In this document: positions 47,621 through 55,996 of the stretch, piece by piece
Position numbering within the stretch: the first letter of the stretch is position 1
Layout: each line of letters begins with the position of its first letter
DNA from: Stenotrophomonas maltophilia
Lineage (GTDB): Bacteria > Pseudomonadota > Gammaproteobacteria > Xanthomonadales > Xanthomonadaceae
Reading direction: 5' to 3'
NCBI GenBank assembly: GCA_002364755.1
Contig: DEZI01000025.1
Location: 86,144 to 150,143, forward strand
DNA: 64,000 bases
Position numbers and translations under genes: made by a program
Notes under the pieces: model-generated
The model's input: the letters and a program-made list of their open reading frames with translations, nothing else
Databases searched by the model: none
What the model was told of the DNA's origin: nothing

Positions 47621-50600
47621 AGAGCAAGCATTTCGCTGTTTTCGGACTTCGTAACGAGGCGCTGGATGCCGTTGCTGACCTGCAGCATCACTTCGACCAG
47701 GCGCTGGTCGCCGCCGCCCTGGTTGCCCCAGCCGCCCGTCTGGACCCCGCCATTTGAGCCAGCACCGGCACCTGGCGTAGTCGCGGTGCCGCCTGGTGCC
47801 GGCACGTCGCGATCGACCAGGGCACGAACCATTTCCTGGGCAATGCGGGACGGTAGGTCGTAGAGGATGTCGGCCAGGTCGGCGATATCGGTCTGCTGGC
47901 TCTGCAGGTAACGGCTCAGTTCGTCCGTGGTCAGGCCAAGGTCGGCCGCCAGCTCCTGAGCGGTCATGCCGGTCACGTTGCGCAGGATCTCCAGCGGATC
48001 GCCACCCTTGGCCCCGGCCAGGTCTGCCACGCCCTGAGCGATGCGCTGAGCACGCTCCAGGCGTGCGGCCGCCTCCTGCTGAGCCTGAAGGGCCTCGCGC
48101 TTCTCGTAGAGCTGCTGCAGGGACGCATTGCTGCCATCCGCACCCAAGCGCTTGGCCAGCTCCATCACGGCGGCGTAGTCGGCCTGGTAGCCCGCACCGC
48201 TGGCGTTGAGCTGGCGGCTCACCTCAAGGAACTGCTGCGCATAGGTCGCGAAGCTGTCCAGGTTTCCAGCGGCAGCGGCGCTCTCCATCAGATCGGACGC
48301 CGTGGCACGCTTCTGCGCGTCGGTATCCGGCGACAGGGTGTCGCTCAGCTTCAGCGAGTTGATGAAGTCGGCGATCTTGCTGCTTGCACCATCGGCCGAG
48401 CCGCCGAGACGCTCGATCTGATCGTTGATGCGGTTCAGTGCCAGGTCGACCAGCTCGGATTCCAGCGATCGCGCGAGAGCGTCGGCCTTCAGCTGAGCGG
48501 CCTGGCGCACGGTGGCAAGGTCCTGCTCGCGCGCGGAGAGGCCGTTCAGTGCCTTCGCCTGGTCCTGCAGGGTGCGGATGCGCTCCCGCTCTTCCTGGCG
48601 AACCGCCAGCAGGGACTTGGCGAAGCCGCTGAAGCCGTCCGTGGAGATCTCCTGCTGGGCGGACGCCACCACGCTGCCATAGGAAGACGCTGCCGTGGCC
48701 ACCGCCTTGACCTGTTCCTCCATGGTGGAACCGGCAGCCTTGGCCATGCTCTGGAACATGCTGGTGGTCCGCTTGACCAGGTCAACCTCTTCCGAGTTGA
48801 GTGCGCGGCCCAGATCCCCAGCATTGCCGGTCATCAGCTCGATCGCGGCGGCGAGGCTGTACATCACGTCGCTGGCCTCGAACCCCTTGCCAAGGAACTG
48901 ATCAAAGCCCAGCATCGCGACGCCGCGCCCCATCAGATTGGACACAGCGCCAGAGATCAGCTGCTCCAGCTGGGCCTGGGCCTTTTCCGGATCTGCGTCG
49001 AGCTGGACCTTGCCCAGGTCGACACGAACGCTTTTCAGCTGGGTGCTGATGTCGACGCCGAGCTGGTTGGCCAGGCCCACGACGCCAGCGCGGGCGCTGT
49101 TGAGTGCGGAGCCGAAGGCATCCGTCACCGAGCTGTCGATCTGCCCGTACTCGGTCCACTTCTTGTCGCTGCGGAACAGACCACCCTTGGCCTTGATGTC
49201 GGCGTAGGTCTGGCCGGCCAGCCCGTCGAAGCCATAGGAGCCGACAATGCCCTGGCCCTGGATCTGAGGCTTCTTCCGACCGAACAGCGCGGAGTGGATC
49301 GAGGAACCCGACAGGATGGACGCTGCCTTGGCGTTGAGGCCCAGTTTGCGCGCCATATCGTCCACATGGCCCACCGCGCCCAGGGTGGCCACCTTGCCCG
49401 CCCAGCTCTCGCCATTCTTGATGTCCCAGCCCTGATCGAACAGCTCAGCGTTCTTCATCATGGCGGCGACGACCCAGCCGATGATCGGCACGGCCATCGA
49501 CGCCGTGGACGCCGCGCCGGCACCGCCGGCAGCGGAGCCGCTGCCGATGAAGCCGCCGACGTTGTTACCGAAGCCCATCATCGAGCCAGCGCTTGCGGCC
49601 GAGTTCATCCAGCCATTGCCAGCTGCCATGGCGTTGGTGCCGGTCATGTTCTTGCCGCCGCCGATCAGCCTGGCCAGGCTAGACATCCACCCCTGACCGC
49701 TGCCACCGCTGTTGCCGTTGCCACCGAAGAAGCCGCCGAGCTGGCTCAGCCAGTTGCCCCCGGAAGCGCCGGTTGAAGCGCCAGAGAAGGCTCCTGTAAT
49801 CGCGTTTGTGAGCGCTTCCTGGAACGGGCGCACCAGGTTCTGCTCCAGCATCGTGCGCATGATGTCGCGCCACCCACGCTTGAAGATGTCCTTCAGGCGG
49901 TCAAAGAAGCTCTCGGACTCATCCAGGCTGTTGCTGAAGGTGTCAGCGAGGAGGTCGGCAACATCGGCAACACCCCGCGTGCCGACGTTGGCCCACTCTT
50001 CGAGGTTGGCCGTCTGCTGCTCCACCTGGATGGACACGTCTGCCCATGCCCGCGCCTGCGCTAGGAGCCGCTTGGTCATGTCGGCGCTGATGCCGGCACC
50101 AGCTTCGTTGGCCTCGTTGATGGCCCGGCGCATGTCCTGCTCGTTCTGCAGCTGGCGGCTATAGCGCTCGCGCTCAGTGCCGGCAACCTGCAGGAGGCGG
50201 ATCTCACCGCTCAGCGTGTCCAGGAGCGCCTGGGGCGCAGCCTGCTGCGTCCGCAGCTCGGCCTTGCGCTTCTGCTCGATGCGCTCGGCCTCTGCGGCCA
50301 GGGCGTTGTACGCGGCCTGGGTGATGTTGTGCTTCCTCAGTTCGGCGTCCAGCTCAGACACGCGTTGGGTCCGCTGGGTTTCTGCCACGGCCAACGGCCC
50401 GGCCACCTCTGCGGCGGCACGCGCTGCCTCGGCCGTGTAGCGCCGCTGGGATTCCAGCTGCTGGTCGCGCAGTCGCTTGGCCTCATCCCCGGTGCGCTTT
50501 GCTTCGGCCTCGGCCTTGGACACCGCCTGGGTAGCCTTCGCCTGCTTGTCCAGGGACAAGGTCAGCTCGATGATCTGTTCATTCTTGGCACGGCGCGCCT

Positions 50601-52614
50601 GGTAATCATCACTGGTCGGGTCCAGCCCTTGAGCCGCCGCGTTCTTGATGAATTCCGCCCGCATGCGAGCGGCCTTGCCTTGGCTCGCCTCAATGAGCTG
50701 CAGCTGCAGCGCGCCAATCTGCTTGTCCAGGCCCTCATCAATGGTGGCCAGGGCACTCTTGATCGCCGCGGCTGACGCGGTCGCGGCCGCGCCGGCCTGG
50801 TCGAAGCCCTTGCCGGCCAAGCGGGCAGCAGCATCCACGCCGAACAGCTTCTGGATCAGCGGCTGATACAGGTCCATATTCTGCTGCATGGTCAGGCCCT
50901 GATTGGCCTGGCGTCGCACCAGCTCTTCCACCGACTTACTCTGCGCATCAGTGGCGTCGGTGACCCCGGCCGCCTGCAGGATGTAGCTGGTTGATTTGCC
51001 AATCACATCGTCGTAGCGGCTCGTCAGCTGCTGCAGGCGCAGCTCGGCCGATTTGATCGCATCGGCCGCACTGGTCATCTGCTTGTCAAAGCCATACGGC
51101 AGCGCCCGGTCGCGTGCCTGGAAAGACCGAGCCGAGTTGGACAGCTCCTCGTAGCGGTCGCGCAGCTTTCCGATCTCCTTCTCGGCTGCCTTGATCGTGT
51201 CAAGGGAGCCAGACAGCTCGGCAAACGACGTGTTGGCTGTTTGCTCATTGAAGCCTTCGAGCGTCTTGATCGACGACTGGAAGCCAGCGGTGACGGTTTT
51301 GGATAGCTCTTTTGCCTCCTGCTCGCTATTGCGTGCCCACATCACAAACAACGTCAACGCTGTAACTGCCAGGCCCACGGGGCCGCCGAATGCGCTCATC
51401 GCCATATTGAGGCCGCGCATGGCGGCCGCCTTCGCCGTCAGGGCGATGGAGGACGCCTGCGTGGCGGCAGCGGTGCGTGCCTGGGCGCTAGCCAGCGCGG
51501 CCTCGGCTGCAGCAAGCCCACCCGCCGAACCCATGCCAGCGCGAGCCAGTGAAATTTGCGCGGCCGCCTGTCGCTCAGCTGCCAGCGATGCCGCCAGCTC
51601 CTGTCGGGCCAGTTCCCGGCTCGCGGCGGCGGAGGCGACCTTCGATGCAGTGGCTGCGATCAGACCTGCGACCAGGCGACCACCGAACGCGACTGCCAGC
51701 ACGCCGGCAACCCGATCGATCTGCTCCATGTTCTTGGCGAGGAACGCGATGCTCTCAGCCAGGCCGCTGCCGGCACCCAGTTCCTGGGAAGCCTCGCCGA
51801 CGTATTTGGTGACGCTGTTGCGGAGCTGCACCATGGCCCGCTCGACCGTCAACGGCATCTGGTTGAACTCGGCCTGGATTGTGGCGGACTGGCTCTCCAA
51901 GGCCTTGATCAGCTTGTCAACGCTGACTTGCCCATCGTTGACCTGCTTACGCAGCTCTCCCATGCCGACACCCATACCATCGGCCAGCGCCTGGGCGAGC
52001 CTCGGCGAGTTTTCGATGACAGAGTTGAACTCTTCCGCGCGCAGCACGCCGCCAGCAAGTGCCTGGGTAAGCTGGGTGATCGTGTTGGAAGCGGCCACCG
52101 CGCTCGCGCCGGAGACGGTGAACGTCTGGTTGATCGTCTCGGCCAATGCGATCTGTCGCTGCTGGCTGACTCCGTACTCTGCCGTGGACTGCGCCAGGCG
52201 GGCGTACAGCGTGGTCGTGGTCTCCATCAGCGTGGAGGTCCGCTGGGAGATGGCAAACACCTCCGCCGAGGCGGTTGCGTATGATTTTTGATCGGCCGTG
52301 GCCAGCTTCAGCCGACCTGAGATGTTGGCGTACTGGTCCGACATCGACACCAGCGCCGTGACGGACTGGGATGCCAGGTAGCCGACTGCTGCCGTGCGCG
52401 CAGCATTGAGCGCCGAGGTCATTGCGCCGACCTTGCCCGCTGCAGTCCCGGATGCGGCTCCCATGCTGGCGATACCCGCACCGCCACGCTGAGCCTGCTG
52501 GCCGGTCGCTTGGGCGGTGTCGCCCAGGCGCTTCACCTCTGCACTGGAGGTGCGGACGGTTGGCAGCAGCTGGCTATTGTCGGCAGTGAGCCGAAGGGTG
52601 ACGGTGGGGTTCAC
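47617..52614 (-). CDS. Tail tape measure protein
   Basis: A 1665-residue protein that sets tail length; at about 0.15 nm per residue this means a tail of about 250 nm. The N-terminal 250 residues carry the tape-measure domain (SMSDQYANISGRLKLATADQ, with NTITQLTQALAGGVLRAEEF and NSVIENSPRLAQALADGMGV). A hydrophobic segment lies near MSAFGGPVGLAVTALTLFVM (about residue 410), and long Ala/Gln/Lys coiled-coil follows. A Gly/Ser-rich segment near 950 is probably a flexible linker. The start is a GTG at 52614, nine bases after the stop of the upstream frame. It overlaps the next gene by ATGA. Confidence 0.9.
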   Translation of the reverse strand: MNPTVTLRLTADNSQLLPTVRTSSAEVKRLGDTAQATGQQAQRGGAGIASMGAASGTAAGKVGAMTSALNAARTAAVGYLASQSVTALVSMSDQYANISGRLKLATADQKSYATASAEVFAISQRTSTLMETTTTLYARLAQSTAEYGVSQQRQIALAETINQTFTVSGASAVAASNTITQLTQALAGGVLRAEEFNSVIENSPRLAQALADGMGVGMGELRKQVNDGQVSVDKLIKALESQSATIQAEFNQMPLTVERAMVQLRNSVTKYVGEASQELGAGSGLAESIAFLAKNMEQIDRVAGVLAVAFGGRLVAGLIAATASKVASAAASRELARQELAASLAAERQAAAQISLARAGMGSAGGLAAAEAALASAQARTAAATQASSIALTAKAAAMRGLNMAMSAFGGPVGLAVTALTLFVMWARNSEQEAKELSKTVTAGFQSSIKTLEGFNEQTANTSFAELSGSLDTIKAAEKEIGKLRDRYEELSNSARSFQARDRALPYGFDKQMTSAADAIKSAELRLQQLTSRYDDVIGKSTSYILQAAGVTDATDAQSKSVEELVRRQANQGLTMQQNMDLYQPLIQKLFGVDAAARLAGKGFDQAGAAATASAAAIKSALATIDEGLDKQIGALQLQLIEASQGKAARMRAEFIKNAAAQGLDPTSDDYQARRAKNEQIIELTLSLDKQAKATQAVSKAEAEAKRTGDEAKRLRDQQLESQRRYTAEAARAAAEVAGPLAVAETQRTQRVSELDAELRKHNITQAAYNALAAEAERIEQKRKAELRTQQAAPQALLDTLSGEIRLLQVAGTERERYSRQLQNEQDMRRAINEANEAGAGISADMTKRLLAQARAWADVSIQVEQQTANLEEWANVGTRGVADVADLLADTFSNSLDESESFFDRLKDIFKRGWRDIMRTMLEQNLVRPFQEALTNAITGAFSGASTGASGGNWLSQLGGFFGGNGNSGGSGQGWMSSLARLIGGGKNMTGTNAMAAGNGWMNSAASAGSMMGFGNNVGGFIGSGSAAGGAGAASTASMAVPIIGWVVAAMMKNAELFDQGWDIKNGESWAGKVATLGAVGHVDDMARKLGLNAKAASILSGSSIHSALFGRKKPQIQGQGIVGSYGFDGLAGQTYADIKAKGGLFRSDKKWTEYGQIDSSVTDAFGSALNSARAGVVGLANQLGVDISTQLKSVRVDLGKVQLDADPEKAQAQLEQLISGAVSNLMGRGVAMLGFDQFLGKGFEASDVMYSLAAAIELMTGNAGDLGRALNSEEVDLVKRTTSMFQSMAKAAGSTMEEQVKAVATAASSYGSVVASAQQEISTDGFSGFAKSLLAVRQEERERIRTLQDQAKALNGLSAREQDLATVRQAAQLKADALARSLESELVDLALNRINDQIERLGGSADGASSKIADFINSLKLSDTLSPDTDAQKRATASDLMESAAAAGNLDSFATYAQQFLEVSRQLNASGAGYQADYAAVMELAKRLGADGSNASLQQLYEKREALQAQQEAAARLERAQRIAQGVADLAGAKGGDPLEILRNVTGMTAQELAADLGLTTDELSRYLQSQQTDIADLADILYDLPSRIAQEMVRALVDRDVPAPGGTATTPGAGAGSNGGVQTGGWGNQGGGDQRLVEVMLQVSNGIQRLVTKSENSEMLAL

Positions 52615-52622
52615 TGGGGCAC

Positions 52623-52985
52623 CTATGCGGCTTCGGAGCGGGCGTCTCTCGTTGCCTGGATCAGGACGTCGACGCGGTAGAGCAAATCGGGGAGTGCGGC
52701 ACGGCGTATTCCCAGCAGGCAGGTTGCTGCGCGGATCTCGGTCGCCTCGATCCCGTCGTAGACCGGCGCATGGAACCCCGTAATCCATCGAGGTCGGCAG
52801 CGCCTGAAGACTTGGACCGCATCCCAGTTCTCTTCCAGGACGGTGACTACTTCATCTGCTTCGGCCGAGTTGCCGCCGTCACGCAGGAAGTCCGTCGCAC
52901 TGACGGCCTCATCGGGTTCATGGCTCCGATGAGAGCCGCCAGTGCGGGGACCCTTCCCAATCAGCGCCCGCGCGACGTCTTCGAG
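52623..52985 (-). CDS. DUF1799-like tail chaperone segment, -1 frame
   Basis: A frame of 120 codons plus stop that begins at the slippery site and ends nine bases before the tape measure. The first codon read after the shift is CTC at 52985-52983. The frame has no ATG or GTG codon in it, so it cannot easily start by itself; expression by frameshifting is the simplest explanation. The product includes EENWDAVQVFRRCRPRWITG and YDGIEATEIRAATCLLGIRR, which match the DUF1799 phage family found just before tape-measure genes. Fused to the upstream 112 codons it makes a 232-residue protein, like gpGT of lambda. Confidence 0.8.
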   Translation of the reverse strand, partial: LEDVARALIGKGPRTGGSHRSHEPDEAVSATDFLRDGGNSAEADEVVTVLEENWDAVQVFRRCRPRWITGFHAPVYDGIEATEIRAATCLLGIRRAALPDLLYRVDVLIQATRDARSEAA

Positions 52986-53320
52986 TTTTTTACGCGGGCT
53001 TCCACGAACTGCGCGAAGTAGGACTGGACGATGGCCGGCTGCAGGAACGTCGACCAGGTGCCCTCATAGACCTGGTCCAGTGCCTCTTCACCCACGAGGG
53101 GGGTGCCATCGGCATCGCCGAGGCCGGTCACCGACTGCAGGATTTCTTTGAGGTACTCGGCGTCGCCGGTCTCCTGCTCCTGCAGCTCCTTCAGGCGCTG
53201 CTTGGAAAGGATCTTGACCTGACAGTCGATCGTGCCTTCGTTGAAGACAGTGGGCTTGTCGGTCGGAATGCTCAGGCGTACCTGCATTGCAACCGTGTCG
53301 GATTTCGAGAGACGCAGCAT
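52961..53320 (-). CDS. Phage tail assembly chaperone, zero-frame product (gpG-like)
   Basis: A 119-residue protein, the short form of the tail assembly chaperone pair. It begins MLRLSKSDTVAMQVRLSIP, has an acidic helical middle (DAEYLKEILQSVTGLGDA), and ends VKNSKTSRGR, the last eight codons lying after the slippery site. It binds the tape measure and tail tube subunits during tail building. The start ATG at 53320 has AGGA seven bases upstream; an upstream ATG at 53410 would read through the promoter-like element. It is the first gene after an intrinsic terminator and that element. Confidence 0.85.
   Translation of the reverse strand: MLRLSKSDTVAMQVRLSIPTDKPTVFNEGTIDCQVKILSKQRLKELQEQETGDAEYLKEILQSVTGLGDADGTPLVGEEALDQVYEGTWSTFLQPAIVQSYFAQFVEARVKNSKTSRGR
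52985..52991 (-). promoter_or_regulatory. Slippery heptamer for -1 ribosomal frameshifting
   Basis: On the minus strand the zero frame reads GTA AAA AAC, and bases 52991-52985 spell the exact X XXY YYZ heptamer A AAA AAC. Slipping back one base continues in the DUF1799-like frame with CTC. GGAAG-like sequence lies 9-13 bases upstream and may stimulate the shift. The zero frame stops eight codons later. Confidence 0.82.
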
Positions 53321-53382
53321 TGTTTGAATCCTTGGGAAGTGGTGTTCAAAGCCCGTTTGAACGGGACAAGACCACTTTGCCC

Positions 53383-53422
53383 ATGGACGCTGCCCAGTCG
53401 GGACTAACAAGCGTCATTGAAA
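53383..53422 (-). promoter_or_regulatory. Late-promoter-like element, copy A
   Basis: A bipartite element shared with 58473-58511. Block 1 on the minus strand (TGACGC.TGTTAGTCCCG with the preceding TTTCA) matches the other copy at 22 of 24 positions; block 2 (AGCGTCCA) matches at 8 of 8. The two blocks contain inverted TGACGC and GCGTC half-sites. It lies 63 bases before the tail chaperone start and just after the terminator at 53420-53449. Confidence 0.6.
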
Positions 53423-53449
53423 AAAAAAGCCCCGCACTTGGCGGGGCTT
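53420..53449 (-). terminator. Strong intrinsic terminator after the tail tube gene
   Basis: AAGCCCCGC pairs with GCGGGGCTT around ACTTG, and on the minus strand the hairpin is followed by nine T. It lies 22 bases beyond the tail tube stop codon and ends the upstream late transcript, so genes below need their own promoter. Confidence 0.92.
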
Positions 53450-53470
53450 GTTGGGTGGGAGTGTAGCGGC

Positions 53471-54448
53471 TTACGGCGTGGCGTCGCCGAACTCGATGTA
53501 GAACTCGTCGCCACCGGCATCGTTGGCCACGCAGGGGCCGGACATCTCCCAGCCGTAGTCGCCATCGATGTCCGTCTCGTTCACCGTCTCGATCTGGCCG
53601 CGAATGCCCAGCTCGCTGTACAGCTTGGACTTCTCGGTCAGGCGCAGCGCCACCTGGATGATCGTGGCGTCGTCACGAACCTGCCACGGGTTGAAGTCCG
53701 CCAAGGCCGTCTTGGCGATGCGCGCCGTCCAGGTGGGCGCGCGATCGGTGATGCCGGTTTCCTTGTGGGAGGTGTACTCCTTCGGCGTGATGGTGTTGGC
53801 CACGTCCACCGAAAGCGACTTGGCCCAGCACACCAGGCCGGCACCGCCAGGCACCTTGATCGTGGTGACAGTGTTGTCCGCCCTGGCCACGGTCGGCACG
53901 GTGGTCGGCAGCGCGATCTCCGGCAGGGCATCCTCGCCGATGGTCTCGTAGTCGCCCTGGATGCGGACGTTGCCCTTGAAGCGATCGCCGACCGCGAGGA
54001 TCAGGCTGGTGACGTTGTGTCGCGCCGCGCTGACGTTCTTGACGGTACCGGCATGCCAGAACTTGGCGTCGCTGAGGGCGACGTTGGAGCTGATCGGGTT
54101 GAAGCGGGTTGTCTTCGCGGCGGCGTCTTTGACGACAGTCATGCCAGCCGGGAGCAGCAGGATGCCGCAGTCCGCATCGCTTTCGTCGGCTGCACCCGGC
54201 GCGCTCGGCGGGTAAAGCTCGAACTCACCTTCGATAAAGGCGCGCTTTGCGCCGACTGCGAACGGCTGACCAGTAAGGAATGGACGGTCGATGGGACGCT
54301 CGATCTTGTCGAACTCCGTCCCGCTGGTGCCGTTGAAGAGCAGCACGCCATTGCTCGCGGCGGTGGGCACGACCGGCACGCTGGCACTGGCGCGCAGAGC
54401 GAGCGCCAGGCCGCGTCGTTTGAAAGATTCCAGGTTGGGCTGGGCCAC
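53471..54448 (-). CDS. Phage major tail tube protein
   Basis: A 325-residue structural protein, inferred to form the tail tube from its place between the neck genes and the chaperones, and from its beta-rich composition with repeated short strand patterns (KSLSVDVANTITPKEYTSHK and EKSKLYSELGIRGQIETVNE). It begins MAQPNLESFKRRGLALALRA at a GTG preceded by AAGGAG. It is longer than typical lambda-type tube proteins, as in B3/D3112-like phages, perhaps with an extra surface domain. It is followed by a strong terminator. Confidence 0.7.
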   Translation of the reverse strand: MAQPNLESFKRRGLALALRASASVPVVPTAASNGVLLFNGTSGTEFDKIERPIDRPFLTGQPFAVGAKRAFIEGEFELYPPSAPGAADESDADCGILLLPAGMTVVKDAAAKTTRFNPISSNVALSDAKFWHAGTVKNVSAARHNVTSLILAVGDRFKGNVRIQGDYETIGEDALPEIALPTTVPTVARADNTVTTIKVPGGAGLVCWAKSLSVDVANTITPKEYTSHKETGITDRAPTWTARIAKTALADFNPWQVRDDATIIQVALRLTEKSKLYSELGIRGQIETVNETDIDGDYGWEMSGPCVANDAGGDEFYIEFGDATP

Positions 54449-54451
54449 GGT

Positions 54452-54610
54452 TCACTCCTTGGTGGGTTGCGGGTTCTGGCGCGGCGGACGCGCCGGCTTG
54501 ACGGGGGCTGCGGCTGGCGAATGCTTGGCGGGAGCCTCGGTCTCGTTGACCAGGCGGCCGTCGATGACGCGCCAGGCACCACCAGCGGTGGGGGTGGGTT
54601 TGTGGGTCAT
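54452..54610 (-). CDS. Small protein in the gp38 position, 52 aa
   Basis: A 52-residue frame: MTHKPTPTAGGAWRVIDGRL is followed by VNETEAPAKHSPAAAPVKP and RPPRQNPQPTKE. Its ATG overlaps the stop of the gp37-like gene (ATGA) and its stop lies four bases before the tail tube GTG, whose AAGGAG sits inside this gene. That coupling, and the position, match gp38 (DUF2635-type) of Mu, though the family match is only by the W-x-V-x-x-G-R motif. Confidence 0.65.
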   Translation of the reverse strand: MTHKPTPTAGGAWRVIDGRLVNETEAPAKHSPAAAPVKPARPPRQNPQPTKE

Positions 54611-55059
54611 GGCGATACCTTCTGTTGCATGCGGTAGGACGTGCCGAATACCTGCTGGGTGGTGAGGAAGCCGGCGTCGAACCGCTCATCCCGTCCGGCC
54701 TGGAACGTCAGCCCCTCAAACTCATCAACCGGCGTCCAGCCCAGCAGGGCCGCTCGCACTGCCGGCACCACCGCTTGATCCATCTGGTCGCGGGCGCCGG
54801 TACCGGCCGCTTGACCGGAGTAGTTGCGGACCATGAGGACAACGCGCAGCGTGACGTCGACGTCCTGGACGTAGAGCGGCCCGGTGTACTTGGGCTTACG
54901 CCCCAGTTCGGCCGAAGTAACGAAAGCGACGCAGTCCAGCGTGGGCTTCTGCTCCAGGGCCGTCTGCAGGTCAGCCGCAGAGCCGACATCCAGCAGCACG
55001 GGTGCCCGAGCGCGGAGCCGCTCGATCACGTTGATGACGGGGTACGGCCCGACTGTCAC
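54607..55059 (-). CDS. Mu gp37-like (DUF1834) protein
   Basis: A 150-residue protein of the DUF1834/gp37 family: VINVIERLRARAPVLLDVGS, then QAGRDERFDAGFLTTQQVFG near the C-terminus. In Mu-like phages it lies between gp36 and the sheath or tube gene and is thought to act as a head-tail joining or tail completion protein. It starts at GTG, overlapping the gp36-like stop as GTGA, and ends overlapping the next start as ATGA. Confidence 0.82.
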   Translation of the reverse strand: MTVGPYPVINVIERLRARAPVLLDVGSAADLQTALEQKPTLDCVAFVTSAELGRKPKYTGPLYVQDVDVTLRVVLMVRNYSGQAAGTGARDQMDQAVVPAVRAALLGWTPVDEFEGLTFQAGRDERFDAGFLTTQQVFGTSYRMQQKVSP

Positions 55060-55562
55060 GGGCGGCGATCCCGACCGAACACTTTGTTGCCAGGGTGGAA
55101 GATGAAGTCGCCCATGCTGGCAGTTCCGGTGGTGGGGTCGTTCGCCCCCAGGTGGAACTTGCTCTCGGAGATGAGCTGCAGGAACCGCAGGGCGTCCCGG
55201 TAGTCGCGGGCGATGGGGTCGCTTCGCTCATCGGAAATGCGGTCGCCGTGGAGCTGGTAACGGGTGATGGCCCGCGCCCAGGTGGACAGCATCGGATTGG
55301 ATTCCACCAGGGGAAGCGGATAGCGCTTTGACAGATAGCCGTCCATGACCGCGCTCGCCTGGGTGACCGCTTCCTGGATGCGTGCCGCTGCCGCATCGGC
55401 CCGGACGATCTCAGCGGGCGCATATGCGCTACGGTCACCCCCACGCAGGGTGGCGTCCATCAGCTCGGCTGCGACGGGGCGCTGCCCCTTGTCGGTGGCC
55501 ACCTGTGCCAGTTCGAGCGCACCGGGGAGTTCGGCCAGCTGCGTGAGGGTGACGTAGCTCAT
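55056..55562 (-). CDS. Mu gp36-like (DUF1320) protein
   Basis: A 168-residue protein of DUF1320: MSYVTLTQLAELPGALELAQ, AVTQASAVMDGYLSKRYPLP and RDYRDALRFLQLISESKF. The last two blocks are the family's hallmarks. The family corresponds to gp36 in Mu and to neck or head-completion proteins of the gp6/gp15 type in other phages; it likely forms the connector ring. It is three bases after the gp35-like stop and overlaps gp37 by GTGA. Confidence 0.87.
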   Translation of the reverse strand: MSYVTLTQLAELPGALELAQVATDKGQRPVAAELMDATLRGGDRSAYAPAEIVRADAAAARIQEAVTQASAVMDGYLSKRYPLPLVESNPMLSTWARAITRYQLHGDRISDERSDPIARDYRDALRFLQLISESKFHLGANDPTTGTASMGDFIFHPGNKVFGRDRRP

Positions 55563-55565
55563 CGA

Positions 55566-55931
55566 TCAGCTCTCCGGGACCAGGTGCGCTTCGATCTGGC
55601 CGACGCGATCCGCCGGGGCCAAGGCGGCCCATGCTGCGTCATCCAGCCCGGCCGCTTCCTTGGCCTTCCCTTCGGCTTCGGTCCAGGAGGCCTTGCCTGC
55701 GGCGTTCTTGGTCGCGGCCTTCTGGCGTGCGATCGCCAGCTCATCGGAGGTCTTGTCCTGTTTGGCCGCCACGTCCTGGACGATCAGCTCGGGATCGCCC
55801 TTGATGGCTTCCAGCTGGCCCTTCTTCAGGTCGGACACGTCGATGATTTCGCCCTGACGGGTGAAATGCCTACCGGCGCGCCACCGACCCCGTTCCTGGC
55901 GCGACTTCACGTTGATTTGTTCGTTGGCCAC
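55566..55931 (-). CDS. Mu gp35-like (FluMu N-terminal domain) protein
   Basis: A 121-residue protein with the Mu-like FluMu N-terminal domain: RAGRHFTRQGEIIDVSDLKK followed by GQLEAIKGDPELIV. The C-terminal half is Ala/Lys/Glu-rich and helical (DKTSDELAIARQKAATKNAA) and ends in a three-helix-like segment (EAEGKAKEAAGLDDAAWAAL). In Mu and its relatives this gene lies between the capsid and gp36. Its function is not established. It is 65 bases after the capsid gene. Confidence 0.8.
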   Translation of the reverse strand: MANEQINVKSRQERGRWRAGRHFTRQGEIIDVSDLKKGQLEAIKGDPELIVQDVAAKQDKTSDELAIARQKAATKNAAGKASWTEAEGKAKEAAGLDDAAWAALAPADRVGQIEAHLVPES

Positions 55932-55996
55932 TGGCCACTCCTATTTGGTGGTGAGCGAGAGGCCGGTGCCCGAAAGCACCGGCCGGGGCTGTGGCG

